Part shown: positions 23,925 through 32,936 of the stretch, one piece after another | How the letters are laid out: each line of letters starts with the position of its first letter | How positions within the stretch are numbered: the stretch's first letter is position 1 | Assembly (NCBI GenBank): GCA_035699705.1 | Contig: DASSPI010000065.1 | Location: forward strand, 1-51,868 | DNA length: 51,868 bases | From: CANKHA01 sp035699705 | GTDB lineage: Bacteria; Pseudomonadota; Alphaproteobacteria; Rhizobiales; Xanthobacteraceae | Direction of reading: 5' to 3' | Position numbers and translations under genes: made by a program | Notes under the pieces: generated by a model | Seen by the model: only the letters and a program-made list of their open reading frames with translations | Told to the model about the DNA's origin: nothing | Databases searched by the model: none

Positions 23925-24161
23925 CTAGTGAGCCGTTGGCAGCTCGTCCTCTTCGTCGATCGCAATGATCTCAAGGATATCAGCGACCTTGCCGCTCAGC
24001 GGTGGCCGGCCGCCCTTGCCAATGACCTCGCCGTCGCCGCTGGCCCAGATCGCGGCTTCCTCCAGCTCGGAAATAGTCGGGCCCAAGGCCAGAATCTGAC
24101 TGACCTTGACCTCATCCAGATCGCCAAAAATGGCTTTTATCTCATCGCGCGTGGCCGACAT
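23925..24161 (-). CDS. Small acidic protein of unknown function
   Basis: I do not recognise this 78-aa protein. The N-terminal half looks helical (MSATRDEIKAIFGDLDEVK); a central Gly-rich stretch (DGEVIGKGGRPPLSGK) is followed by an acidic tail (IDEEDELPTAH). There are no Cys residues or membrane segments. The ATG at 24161 follows AAAGG and lies about 14 bp after the transcription start predicted from the 24210 box, with a -10-like TATGAG. As first gene of the pncB-pncA-chaB operon it is probably expressed with NAD salvage; its role is unknown. Confidence 0.65.
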   Translation of the reverse strand: MSATRDEIKAIFGDLDEVKVSQILALGPTISELEEAAIWASGDGEVIGKGGRPPLSGKVADILEIIAIDEEDELPTAH

Positions 24162-24209
24162 TTTTGCGGACCTTTCATGCCACTCATACCAATGTACCCA
24201 AAGCCCTGT

Positions 24210-24223
24210 TTGATGCAGGTCAA
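24210..24223. promoter_or_regulatory. FNR/FixK-type box TTGATGCAGGTCAA, divergent
   Basis: Identical 14-mer to the box at 12336. It is shared by the NAD-salvage operon (minus; -10-like TATGAG at 24183-24188) and the two-domain kinase gene (plus). On the plus side the class II start would be near 24258, two bases before the kinase ATG. Confidence 0.75.
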
Positions 24224-24259
24224 TCTATCGAGTGACCGGCCAAGTAGTTTGGTGACAGC

Positions 24260-25816
24260 ATGTGCAACAATGGCGATATTCTCGAAGCCCAGGAGCCGGT
24301 ATTCAGGCTGCTGCAAAATCCCGCCACGCATGCCGGATGCGCGGTGCGGAGAGTCGATACTCACATTTCGTCGGTATTTCTCGCCGGCGAACGTGCCTAC
24401 AAGGTCAAGCGCGCTGTCTGCTTTTCATTTCTTGATTTCAAAACTTTGGATAAACGCAAGGCCGCCTGCGACGCGGAGGTCGAAGTCAACAAGGCCTTCG
24501 CTCCGGCGCTCTATCGCCGCGTGGTCCCGATTACACGTGAACCCGACGGAAGCCTGGCCCTCGGCGGAAGCGGCACGCCCATCGAATGGGCGGTGGAGAT
24601 GCAGCGGTTCGACGAGAACCGCACGCTCGACCGTCTGGCGGATACGGGCAACATCGATACGCGCCTTGCCGACGCGCTCGGACAGGCGGTAGCCGACGCA
24701 CACCAAGCTGTTCCCGTCATGGAGGGGGAACCATGGATCAAGGCGTTGGCGTCTTTCATCGAACAAAATGACAAGGAATTACGCGATTCACCGGACCTTT
24801 TTTCGTTCACGGAGATCGCAGCGCTCCATGCAGCCAGCCGCGCCCTGCTCGACCGGCTACGTCCCCTGCTCCTTGATCGCGGCCACGCGGGACTAGTCCG
24901 CCGCTGCCATGGCGATCTTCACCTCGGCAATATAGTCATGCTGGGCGATCGTCCCGTGCTCTTCGATGCGATCGAGTTCGATCCGCAGATTGCCGCAGGC
25001 GACGTGCTCTATGACCTCGCTTTCCTGCTCATGGACCTCGTATATCGCGGACAACTGCAGAACGCCAATATCGTTTTGAATCGCTATCTCGTCGTGGCAG
25101 GCCGTGTCGAGGATCTGGATGCACTCGCCGCCCTCCCGCTTTTTCTTTCTGTGCGGGCAGCCATCCGGGCAAAGGTGACAGCCGCACGGCGCAGATTTGT
25201 GGAGCCCTCGGCCCAACCTTCTCTCGCGCAAAGCGCGCGGACCTATTTTGAACTGGGCTGCCGACTGGTGAAGCCGCCCCCAGCGAGGCTTGTCGCCGTT
25301 GGAGGACTCTCGGGGACCGGAAAGTCCGCATTGGCGAGATCGTTGGCGGCCGGGCTCCCGCCAATTCCAGGTGCCGTCGTGTTGCGCTCCGATGTGGAAC
25401 GCAAGGCATTGTTCGGACGCACCGAAACCGAACGGCTGCCACCGGAAGCTTATTCGACTGGCGTCTCCGCGCGCATCTATGCCACGCTTCAGCGGAAGGC
25501 TGAGCGCATCATCGCAGCCGGACACTCCGCCATCATCGATGCGGTTTTCGCGCGGCCGGCAGAGCGTGATTCTGTCAGAGATATTGCCCGATCCCGTGGG
25601 GTCCGCTTCCACGGACTATTTTTAATCGCGCCCCTGGAGACGCGGCTTGCGCGGGTTGGGATGCGCGGCCCCGATGCTTCCGATGCTGATGCCCGCATCG
25701 CCCAGGCGCAGGAAAGCTATGACCTCGGTCATTTAGAATGGAGCCTGATCGATGCCGCTGGCACCCCCCAGGAAACACTCCGCCGCTCAATGGCAGCTAT
25801 AGACGGGCGTGTCTAA
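24260..25816 (+). CDS. Bifunctional APH-fold / P-loop kinase (Rv2004c-like)
   Basis: This is a 518-aa two-domain protein. Residues 1 to about 340 are the APH-like half (SSVFLAGERAYKVKRAVCFS; catalytic-loop HGDLHLGNIVM; DAIEFDPQIAAGDVLYDLAF). The remainder is a P-loop kinase of the gluconate-kinase/zeta-toxin-like group, with Walker A VAVGGLSGTGKSALARSL and a helical lid. The architecture matches mycobacterial Rv2004c, a DosR regulon member whose substrate is unknown. The ATG at 24260 has only a weak RBS, and the predicted transcription start is at about 24258, so a leaderless mRNA is possible. It shares domain one with the product of 18588-19628. Confidence 0.85.
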   Translation: MCNNGDILEAQEPVFRLLQNPATHAGCAVRRVDTHISSVFLAGERAYKVKRAVCFSFLDFKTLDKRKAACDAEVEVNKAFAPALYRRVVPITREPDGSLALGGSGTPIEWAVEMQRFDENRTLDRLADTGNIDTRLADALGQAVADAHQAVPVMEGEPWIKALASFIEQNDKELRDSPDLFSFTEIAALHAASRALLDRLRPLLLDRGHAGLVRRCHGDLHLGNIVMLGDRPVLFDAIEFDPQIAAGDVLYDLAFLLMDLVYRGQLQNANIVLNRYLVVAGRVEDLDALAALPLFLSVRAAIRAKVTAARRRFVEPSAQPSLAQSARTYFELGCRLVKPPPARLVAVGGLSGTGKSALARSLAAGLPPIPGAVVLRSDVERKALFGRTETERLPPEAYSTGVSARIYATLQRKAERIIAAGHSAIIDAVFARPAERDSVRDIARSRGVRFHGLFLIAPLETRLARVGMRGPDASDADARIAQAQESYDLGHLEWSLIDAAGTPQETLRRSMAAIDGRV

Positions 25817-25825
25817 ACGGAGCGG

Positions 25826-28345
25826 CTAAATGCTTCCTGCGACGACGCGACGGCCCAGTATTTCAAAAAATTTACGCTTGGCGACTTCTGTCACCACAAC
25901 ATAGCCAATCACTATCAGAAGCAATGTGGCGAGTAGCTGGGCGGAAAGCGGCACGAAGCCGAATGCAGCAGCGAACCCCCCCGTGAACGGCACCCAGAGA
26001 GCCACAACCGCCACAATGGCCGTGGCCCACAGAAGCAGGCGGCTTGGCACGCTTCGAAACGCCGGTCCTTGCGTCCGCAGAACCAGGACCACCGCAAGCT
26101 CCGTCAGCAATGACACCACAAACCAGCCGGTCTGGAACGCAGCCTCATTGGCGGCGAAGACGAAAAAAAGCACTGCGAATGTCAGAATGTCAAAAAGCGA
26201 GCTGATAAGCCCAAATGTCAGCATAAACCAGCGGACGTCGCTGAGTCGCCAACGCTGGGGGCGCGCGAGTCGCTCTGCATCGACGCTATCGGTGGAAATG
26301 GCGATCGAGGGTAAATCCGACAGAAAATTATTCAGCAGGATCTGTTTTGCGGCGAGCGGCAGGAAGGGCAGGAATGGCGTCACCAGCGCCATGCTCACCA
26401 TGTTTCCGAAATTCGCGCTGGTGGTGATGCAGATATACTTCAGAGTATTGGCAAAGGTACGCCTGCCGTCTTCGACGCCCTGGCGGAGCACATCCAGATC
26501 GGGCCGCAGCAGAACGATATCGGCACTTTCGCGAGCGACATCGACCGCCTGATCCACCGATATGCCGACATCTGCGGCGTGCAGTGCCGGTGCATCGTTG
26601 ATTCCGTCTCCCAGATAGCCGACCGTGTGGCCCATTTGCTGCAACGCTCGAACGATGCGTTCCTTCTGCTGCGGATCGACTTCAACAAAAAGGTCCGTAC
26701 GGTCGGACAAACTCCAAAGCGATTCATCCTTTAATTTTGCAATTTCAGCGCCTGTCAACATGGCCGTTGCATTGAGGCCAATTGTCTGAGCCAGATGCGT
26801 TGTGACATAGCGATTGTCGCCGCTGATGATTTTGATACGAATACCGCGCTGAACGAGGTTGCGCAGCGTCGTTTGGATTTCCTTCTTGGGCGGATCGGAG
26901 AATAGCAAAAATCCAACGCAGGTCATTTCTCTTTCGTCTGCATGTGTAAAGCGATCGCTGGGATCGACGTGCTTGCTGGCTATCGCGAGAACGCGAAAGC
27001 CTTCATTTCCCTTCTGTCGATAATAGTCTGAGAGGCGGTCGCGTTCGGGGGCGTTCAAGGGCAGCGCGGCGCCGTTGCGGCGAACGGTAGTGCAAACGGC
27101 GAGCACGGTATCAAAACCCCCTTTGGTAATGATCCGATATTTCTCCGGATCACCTTTTTCGGCCGCAACGATGGTGAGGCGCTTGCGAACGAAATCATAT
27201 GGGATTTCGTCTATTTTGTAGAACCCGTCGATTCTGATCTTGTCACGCTCACCCGCACTCATGATTGCTGCATCGAGGGGATTTTCGATTCCGGTTTCGA
27301 ATGAAGCGTTGAGGAATGCGAGGCGCCGCACCTCCCCTGAGGTGTTGCCATCGGCATCCACCGCATCAATCAGCGCGATGATGCCTTCCGTGAGGGTGCC
27401 GGTCTTGTCCATGCACAGGACGTCCATGCTGCCGAGATTCTCGATCGCTTCGAGACGGCGCACGATGACTCCCCGATGCGCCATGTCGCGCGCGCCGGCG
27501 GAGAGCGTGACGCTGATAATGGCGGGCAACAGCTCGGGGGACATGCCGACCGCCAAGGCAACGGCAAACAAAAGGGAATCGATAAAAGGCTTTCCAATGA
27601 GTTGGCTTGCCGTAAGCACGAATAGAACAAGAATTATCACCATGCGGATCAGCAGATAGCCAAATTCATCGATTCCGCGGGCGAACTCCGTTTTTTCCTC
27701 TCGCGCACTTAACCTCGCCGCCACGTCGCCAAAGACCGTCCGGCGGCCCGTCTCCACAACCAGCACCGTCGCCGTGCCGCTTCTCACCGAGGTGCCAAGA
27801 AATACCGAGTTCGTGCGCGCAGCGACCGGCGCATCCGCCGGTACCACTCCGGGTTGCTTCTCGACTGGGAGGGATTCCCCTGTGAGGCTCGCTTCCGTCA
27901 CCAGGAAGTCCCGGGCCTCCAACACCAGCCCGTCGGCCGGAACCAGATTGCCCGCGGAAAGCAGGATGATGTCTCCGGGAACAACGGCGGACGCCGCCAA
28001 GGTGCAGGGAGCACCGTTGCGCAGCACCCTGGCCTTCAAGGCAAGGCGGCGGCGGAGGCTGGAAACGGCAGTCGATGCGCGGTACTCCTGCGAGAAGCCG
28101 ACCAGCGTGCTTCCCAGAACAATGGCCAGGATAATGGCGGCGTCGAGCCAACCGCGCAAGAAGAGTGAAATGACGGCCGCGGCCACGAGAATAAGGACAA
28201 GCGGACTCGACAACTGTCGGAGCAGAAGCGAAAGGGTGGTCGCTTCACCATGGGTAATGACCGTGTTCGGGCCGTGCCGCGCACGTCGCTTGCCCGCTTC
28301 CCTGGCCGTGAGCCCCTGAATGCCAGCGCCGAGATCGGACATCAC
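25826..28345 (-). CDS. P-type ATPase, magnesium-translocating (MgtA/MgtB-like)
   Basis: This 839-aa inner-membrane pump carries the actuator TGES motif (SLTGESLPVEKQ), the phosphorylated Asp in MDKTGTLTEG, the nucleotide-domain ITKGGF and the hinge GDGINDAPAL. The segment before the phosphorylation site (MSPELLPAIISVTLSAGARD) and the following RRLEAIENLGSMDVLC are typical of P3B magnesium importers. The C-terminal membrane part is full length. Starts are GTG 28345 or the adjacent ATG 28342, neither with a strong RBS. It is divergent from gpmI across the weak box at 28437. Ion specificity is inferred from family only. Confidence 0.85.
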   Translation of the reverse strand: MMSDLGAGIQGLTAREAGKRRARHGPNTVITHGEATTLSLLLRQLSSPLVLILVAAAVISLFLRGWLDAAIILAIVLGSTLVGFSQEYRASTAVSSLRRRLALKARVLRNGAPCTLAASAVVPGDIILLSAGNLVPADGLVLEARDFLVTEASLTGESLPVEKQPGVVPADAPVAARTNSVFLGTSVRSGTATVLVVETGRRTVFGDVAARLSAREEKTEFARGIDEFGYLLIRMVIILVLFVLTASQLIGKPFIDSLLFAVALAVGMSPELLPAIISVTLSAGARDMAHRGVIVRRLEAIENLGSMDVLCMDKTGTLTEGIIALIDAVDADGNTSGEVRRLAFLNASFETGIENPLDAAIMSAGERDKIRIDGFYKIDEIPYDFVRKRLTIVAAEKGDPEKYRIITKGGFDTVLAVCTTVRRNGAALPLNAPERDRLSDYYRQKGNEGFRVLAIASKHVDPSDRFTHADEREMTCVGFLLFSDPPKKEIQTTLRNLVQRGIRIKIISGDNRYVTTHLAQTIGLNATAMLTGAEIAKLKDESLWSLSDRTDLFVEVDPQQKERIVRALQQMGHTVGYLGDGINDAPALHAADVGISVDQAVDVARESADIVLLRPDLDVLRQGVEDGRRTFANTLKYICITTSANFGNMVSMALVTPFLPFLPLAAKQILLNNFLSDLPSIAISTDSVDAERLARPQRWRLSDVRWFMLTFGLISSLFDILTFAVLFFVFAANEAAFQTGWFVVSLLTELAVVLVLRTQGPAFRSVPSRLLLWATAIVAVVALWVPFTGGFAAAFGFVPLSAQLLATLLLIVIGYVVVTEVAKRKFFEILGRRVVAGSI

Positions 28346-28436
28346 GGCAGTGGCGTTGCGGCTCCAGTATGGTGTTGCCGTCTGAATCGTGATCCCTCAT
28401 CAATGCGCTATATTCGCCCTCCGGAGGCCCCAACCT

Positions 28437-28450
28437 TTGCGTCACATCAA
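28437..28450. promoter_or_regulatory. Degenerate FNR/FixK-type box TTGCGTCACATCAA
   Basis: The right half is perfect (ATCAA) and the left half TTGCG, so confidence is moderate. It lies between the Mg ATPase (minus) and gpmI (plus). The plus class II start would be near 28485 with -10-like TAACGT (28473-28478). Confidence 0.5.
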
Positions 28451-28502
28451 TTTTTGCTGGGGCTATCGAGCTTAACGTTGAGCAATGAGCCAAGGATCAA
28501 TT

Positions 28503-30023
28503 GTGCAAAAGCACCGCCCGGTGATGCTTGTGGTGCTGGATGGCTGGGGCTGGCGCGAGGACCCCACTGACAACGCGGTGCGGCAAGCACAAACGCCGGC
28601 ATTTGACGCCTTATGGGCAAGTTGTCCGCATGCCCTCCTCGCCGCCTCCGGCACGGATGTCGGATTGCCGCAAGGACAAATGGGAAATTCCGAAGTCGGA
28701 CACCTCAACATGGGCGCGGGTCGTGTCGTGCTACAGGATTTGCCGCGTATCAGCGAGGCGATAGCCAACCGCGAAATCAACAAGGCGCCGGCCCTGGTTG
28801 GGTTCATCGAACGCTTGCGACAGATTGGCGGTACCTGCCACTTAGTCGGATTGTTGTCGCCCGGCGGCGTGCATTCCCATCAGGATCACGCCTTGGTGCT
28901 GGCAAAGCTGCTCATGCAAGCCGGTATTTCCACCGTCGTGCACGCCTTCACTGACGGTCGGGACACCCCGCCTCGATCGGCGCAAGAGTATCTTAGCCGT
29001 TTTGCCCAACAGCTGCCGCCGGGGGTTGCGATCGCGACAGTCTGCGGCCGCTACTACGCGATGGACCGCGACAAGCGGTGGGATCGCATTGCCAAAGCTT
29101 ACGCAGCGATGGTCGCAGCGGAAGGCCCGCGCTTCGCTGATGCGCAAGCAGTCATCGCCGATGCCTATGGTAGAGGCATCGACGACGAGTTCATACCGCC
29201 TGCTGTTATTGCCGATTATCAGGGCATGCGCGACGGTGACGGCCTGCTTTGTTTCAACTTCCGGGCCGACCGCGTGCGGCAGATCCTTGCCACGCTGCTC
29301 GATCCGGGCTTTGCGGATTTCCCCCGCCAGCGTGTCGTTCGCTTTGGTTCAGCACTCGGGATGATGGCGTACAGCGACCGGCTGGATCCATTTCTGGAGG
29401 CCATCTTTCCGCGCGAGCGTCTCACCGGCGTTCTCGGCGAAGTAGTGGCCGGCGCTGGCCGCACGCAATTGCGCACTGCGGAGACGGAAAAATATGCGCA
29501 TGTCACGTATTTCTTCAACGGCGGCGAGGAAACGCGCTATCCCGGCGAGGACCGCGTTATGGTCGCGTCGCCCAAGGTCGCGACCTATGACTTGCAACCG
29601 GAAATGTCGGCTCCTGAACTGACAGACAAAACAGTCGCCGCAATCGATTCCGGCAAGTACGACCTGATTGTCTTGAATTACGCCAACCCCGATATGGTTG
29701 GTCATACGGGCAACCTGACCGCGGCTATCAAAGCCGTCCAGACAGTAGATCATGGTCTTGGCCGCTTGGTGCAAGCCATCGAAAAGTCCGGCGGAATTCT
29801 GGTCGTTACGGCCGATCACGGCAATTGCGAGACAATGCGTGATCCCGAGACCGGCGCGCCGCACACGTCACACACGACAAATCCGGTGCCGGTGATCGTC
29901 AAGGGGGGTGTCCATGCCACAGTCGCACCAGGCCGCCTTGCCGATCTCGCGCCCACCCTGCTCGAGCTCATGGGGGTATCAAAACCGCCCCAGATGACGG
30001 GAAAATCACTGTTGCGGAGATAG
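28503..30023 (+). CDS. gpmI: 2,3-bisphosphoglycerate-independent phosphoglycerate mutase
   Basis: This manganese-dependent cytosolic enzyme interconverts 3- and 2-phosphoglycerate (EC 5.4.2.12). Motifs: metal-binding VVLDGWG, the phospho-Ser region GQMGNSEVGHLNMGAGR, HSHQDH, FTDGRDTPP, NPDMVGHTGN and TADHGNCE. The frame opens at ATG 28485, but GTG 28503 follows AAGGA (28492-28496) at ideal distance, and the predicted transcription start coincides with 28485. The GTG is therefore preferred (506 aa). Length is typical of the family. It complements PEP synthase in gluconeogenic flux, or serves glycolysis under low oxygen. Confidence 0.92.
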   Translation: MQKHRPVMLVVLDGWGWREDPTDNAVRQAQTPAFDALWASCPHALLAASGTDVGLPQGQMGNSEVGHLNMGAGRVVLQDLPRISEAIANREINKAPALVGFIERLRQIGGTCHLVGLLSPGGVHSHQDHALVLAKLLMQAGISTVVHAFTDGRDTPPRSAQEYLSRFAQQLPPGVAIATVCGRYYAMDRDKRWDRIAKAYAAMVAAEGPRFADAQAVIADAYGRGIDDEFIPPAVIADYQGMRDGDGLLCFNFRADRVRQILATLLDPGFADFPRQRVVRFGSALGMMAYSDRLDPFLEAIFPRERLTGVLGEVVAGAGRTQLRTAETEKYAHVTYFFNGGEETRYPGEDRVMVASPKVATYDLQPEMSAPELTDKTVAAIDSGKYDLIVLNYANPDMVGHTGNLTAAIKAVQTVDHGLGRLVQAIEKSGGILVVTADHGNCETMRDPETGAPHTSHTTNPVPVIVKGGVHATVAPGRLADLAPTLLELMGVSKPPQMTGKSLLRR

Positions 30024-30099
30024 CTAGATATCTCCTTCCAGTTCGATGTCCGCTACGCAATTTTTCTTAGCCGTCTTCCCCCCAGATTCCTTCATTTGC

Positions 30100-30113
30100 T
30101 TGATCTACCGCAA
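30100..30113. promoter_or_regulatory. Degenerate FNR/FixK-type box TTGATCTACCGCAA
   Basis: The left half is perfect and the right half CGCAA. It lies in the 262-bp gap before the CapA-family gene. The class II start would be about 30148, leaving a leader of roughly 138 bp, longer than elsewhere in the window, so this assignment is tentative. Confidence 0.4.
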
Positions 30114-30285
30114 CCTGTGCAGCCAAGCACCGGCCATGATGGCGGCACCAAGGGATTGCTGGGAACCGACCAATGCAACGTCAGGATGATCAACCTTGAA
30201 TTGCGAACGGCGAAGAACGGCCAGTAACGTCTTAATCGCATCCGGCTGAGCGCTGGATTAGGACTGGCTTTTGGAAGGATTTGCC

Positions 30286-31476
30286 ATGGATCCCTTTGCT
30301 GAAAGGCTTTCTGGCCGTCGCCGCCAGCGGCAAACAATCCGACTATTCTTATGCGGTGACGTCATGATGGGGCGCGGCATTGATCAGGTGCTCCCGCATC
30401 CATCAGACCCGCATCTTTATGAGGATTACGTACGCTCGGCTACCGAATATGTGAGGCTAGCCGAACAGGTCAACGGGCCCATTCCGCGGCAGGTCGGTCC
30501 CGCCTATGTATGGGGTGCCGCGCTGGATGAGTGGAAGCGTATGGCGCCGGACGCCCGCATCATCAATCTCGAAACCAGCATTACTCATAGTGAGGACCAT
30601 GCGCCGAAAGGCATCAATTATCGGATGAGTCCCGAGAATGCGGCCTGCCTCAGCGCCGCATCTATCGATTGCAGCGCGCTCGCCAACAACCACATCCTGG
30701 ATTGGGGCCGCGCCGGCTTGGCCGACACGTTGCGGACCCTGGCAAGCCTGCAGATCAGGACCGCGGGAGCCGGCAAGAATCTGGACGAGGCTCGCGCGCC
30801 GGCGATCCTGCCAATAGCCGGCAAGGGCCGGGTCCTCGTCTTTTCATTCGCTTCGGTGACAAGCGGAACGCCAGAGGAATGGGCTGCCACGCAGGGAACC
30901 GCGGGCGTGAACCTCTTAAGCCATCTCAATGAGCAAACCGCGATGGACGTCGCCGACTATATCTCAAGCGTCAGGCAGCCCGGGGATATCGTTGTCGTCA
31001 CAATCCATTGGGGGCCAAACTGGGGCAACGATATTCCGGAAGATCACAGGTTCTTTGCTCGGGCGCTCATCGACATAGCGGATGTATCGATCGTGCAGGG
31101 ACATTCTTCGCATCATCCAATGCCGATCGAGATCTATCGGAACCGTCTCATCCTGTATGGCTGCGGCGATTTTCTGAACGACTACGAAGGCATTGCTGGA
31201 TACGAGGAGTATCGCTGCGACCTGACCTTGATGTATTTCGCGGACATCCATCCCACGAGCAAGGATCTTGTCGCACTTGAACTTATTCCTCTTCAGATCC
31301 GGCGGTTTCAGCTCACGCGGCCGTCCGGCCGAGACGTTCAGTGGTTGCGAGAGACATTGGACAGAGGAAGCCGAAAGTTTGAGACACGGATTGAGCTTGG
31401 TCCGGACCATACGTTTTCGGCTTCCTGGCCGGTTAGGACGGGCTCGCCGGCCCTCGCCGCACGGCCTGCGAGCTAA
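30286..31476 (+). CDS. CapA-family (poly-gamma-glutamate synthesis-like) metallophosphatase-fold protein
   Basis: A 396-aa protein starting at ATG 30286, six bases after GGAAGGA. The N-terminal LFLCGDVMMGRGID, the central INLETSITHSED, the CSALANNHILDWG motif and the later TIHWGPNW and VQGHSSHHPMPIEI are hallmarks of the PGA_cap/CapA fold. No signal peptide or membrane segment is evident, unlike classical CapA, so it appears cytosolic. The mycobacterial DosR protein Rv0574c belongs to the same family. The biochemical activity is unknown. It ends 15 bp from the convergent phosphoribosyltransferase gene. Confidence 0.8.
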   Translation: MDPFAERLSGRRRQRQTIRLFLCGDVMMGRGIDQVLPHPSDPHLYEDYVRSATEYVRLAEQVNGPIPRQVGPAYVWGAALDEWKRMAPDARIINLETSITHSEDHAPKGINYRMSPENAACLSAASIDCSALANNHILDWGRAGLADTLRTLASLQIRTAGAGKNLDEARAPAILPIAGKGRVLVFSFASVTSGTPEEWAATQGTAGVNLLSHLNEQTAMDVADYISSVRQPGDIVVVTIHWGPNWGNDIPEDHRFFARALIDIADVSIVQGHSSHHPMPIEIYRNRLILYGCGDFLNDYEGIAGYEEYRCDLTLMYFADIHPTSKDLVALELIPLQIRRFQLTRPSGRDVQWLRETLDRGSRKFETRIELGPDHTFSASWPVRTGSPALAARPAS

Positions 31477-31491
31477 AACAACACGCACACA

Positions 31492-32163
31492 TCAAGCTGC
31501 CGGCTGGGTGCCTGTTTCACCATTCGATGCAAAGCGCCTGAGTAGCTCAACCACTTCTTCGTCTGAGACTTGGCGAAAATCGGAATAGTAATAGCCGATG
31601 GCGCCGAAGGCTTCGTGATCTTCGAGGCAGATGACCTCGTCTGCCTCCTCGCGCATTGCGGCGAGACTGTCGGTCGGCGCCACCGGCACGGCGAGAACGA
31701 GTTTTTTCGGATGGCGCATGCGGGTGGCGCGCAATGCCGCGCGCGTAGTGGCGCCCGTTGCAATGCCGTCGTCGACTACGATCGCAGTACGGCCGGATAC
31801 ATCCACGCGCCCGCGGGTTCCCAGATATCGCTGCCGGCGTCGCTCGATCTCAGCCAATTCATGATCACAAACCGCTTTGAAGTCCGCCCCGTCGATACCC
31901 GTGATGCCAATGATATCGTCATTGCGCACCACAAGTGGAGTGCCACCGTCAACCACAGCACCCATGGCCAATTCAGGCTGGAACGGCACGCCGATCTTTC
32001 GCACCAGGATCAGGTCCAGCGGAGCGTGTAACGCGGCCGCGACTTCCGCCGCGACGGGGACGCCTCCGCGCGGGAGTGCAAGAACGACGGGGTGCTCGCT
32101 TCGATAGGGCAAAAGCGCGGCGGCGAGCTGTTTCCCAGCTTGGGACCGGTCTCTGAAGGCCAT
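31492..32163 (-). CDS. Phosphoribosyltransferase-domain protein
   Basis: A 223-aa type I PRTase-fold protein starting at ATG 32163 with AAGGAG at good spacing. The PRPP-binding motif is VVDDGIATGATTRAAL, preceded by ALPRGGVPVAAEVA and LILVRKIGVPFQPELAMGAV. The acceptor base is unknown for this branch, which in mycobacteria is fused to hydrolases (Rv0571c, Rv2030c). Here it begins 2 bp after the stop of the dienelactone-hydrolase-like gene, so the pair looks like a split version of Rv0571c. It would use the PRPP made by the Prs encoded at 19625. Confidence 0.85.
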   Translation of the reverse strand: MAFRDRSQAGKQLAAALLPYRSEHPVVLALPRGGVPVAAEVAAALHAPLDLILVRKIGVPFQPELAMGAVVDGGTPLVVRNDDIIGITGIDGADFKAVCDHELAEIERRRQRYLGTRGRVDVSGRTAIVVDDGIATGATTRAALRATRMRHPKKLVLAVPVAPTDSLAAMREEADEVICLEDHEAFGAIGYYYSDFRQVSDEEVVELLRRFASNGETGTQPAA

Positions 32164-32165
32164 GC

Positions 32166-32936
32166 CTATCTCCTTTCGCGTTCGCGCCCGGATGACGTGA
32201 GGTAGGTTTGAAACCACCTGATGGCGAGATCGATGACAGCCTCCAATGCTCCTTCTTCCGGGAACAAGTGCGTCGCTCTCGGAACGATCTCCAGCTCCTT
32301 AAGACATTGCAGTCGATCGAAAGCTGCCTTGTTGAGCTCAATCACTTGGAAGTCGAGGCCGCCGACGATCAAAAGCGTAGGTGCGCGGACCTGATGGAGC
32401 GCGCCGCCGGCAAGATCGGGTCTGCCGCCGCGGGATACAACGGCGCCCACGCGATCAGGCCGCTTTGCGGCTGCAACGAGGGCCGCCGCGGCGCCGGTGC
32501 TGGCGCCGAACAGGCCGAGCGGGAGCCGCCCTAGCGAAGAATCCCCGTGGAGCCAATCAACGACATCAACCAATCGGTCCGCCAGCAACGGGATGTCGAA
32601 TACGTTTGTCCTATCGGCTTCCTCCTCCGGAGTGAGCAGATCGAACAGCAGCGTCGCAATTCCCTGGCTGTTAAGCGCTTCGGCAACAGCTGTATTCCGC
32701 GGGCTGAGCCGACTGGAACCGCTGCCATGGGCAAAGACGACAAGGGAGTGTGCGCCTTCCGGAACATGCAATGTCCCAGCGAGCCCGATAGGCGGGATAC
32801 GGACTTCGCGTATTTTAGCTGGTCTCGCCAATTCGCGGGTCCCGGAACGATTTGCCCCTCGTCGGGTGATCACCTGCATCACCTCATCGGGCGTCTGCTT
32901 TTTCGTTTTCGTCTTCGACTTCGCAGCAACTGGCAT
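32166..32936 (-). CDS. Dienelactone hydrolase-like alpha/beta hydrolase
   Basis: The 256-aa reading has a Lys-rich N-terminus (AAKSKTKTKKQTPDEV), then a compact alpha/beta hydrolase: strand region HSLVVFAHGSGSSRLSPRN, nucleophile Ser in GLFGASTGAAAAL, acid Asp in VGGLDFQV and His in RATHLFPEEGALE. The natural ester or lactone substrate is unknown. Two starts are possible: ATG 32936, with GGAAG but overlapping the previous gene by 53 bp, or ATG 32879 four bases after that gene's stop (237 aa). The catalytic domain is complete in both. The gene is followed at once by the PRTase gene. Confidence 0.78.
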   Translation of the reverse strand: MPVAAKSKTKTKKQTPDEVMQVITRRGANRSGTRELARPAKIREVRIPPIGLAGTLHVPEGAHSLVVFAHGSGSSRLSPRNTAVAEALNSQGIATLLFDLLTPEEEADRTNVFDIPLLADRLVDVVDWLHGDSSLGRLPLGLFGASTGAAAALVAAAKRPDRVGAVVSRGGRPDLAGGALHQVRAPTLLIVGGLDFQVIELNKAAFDRLQCLKELEIVPRATHLFPEEGALEAVIDLAIRWFQTYLTSSGRERERR

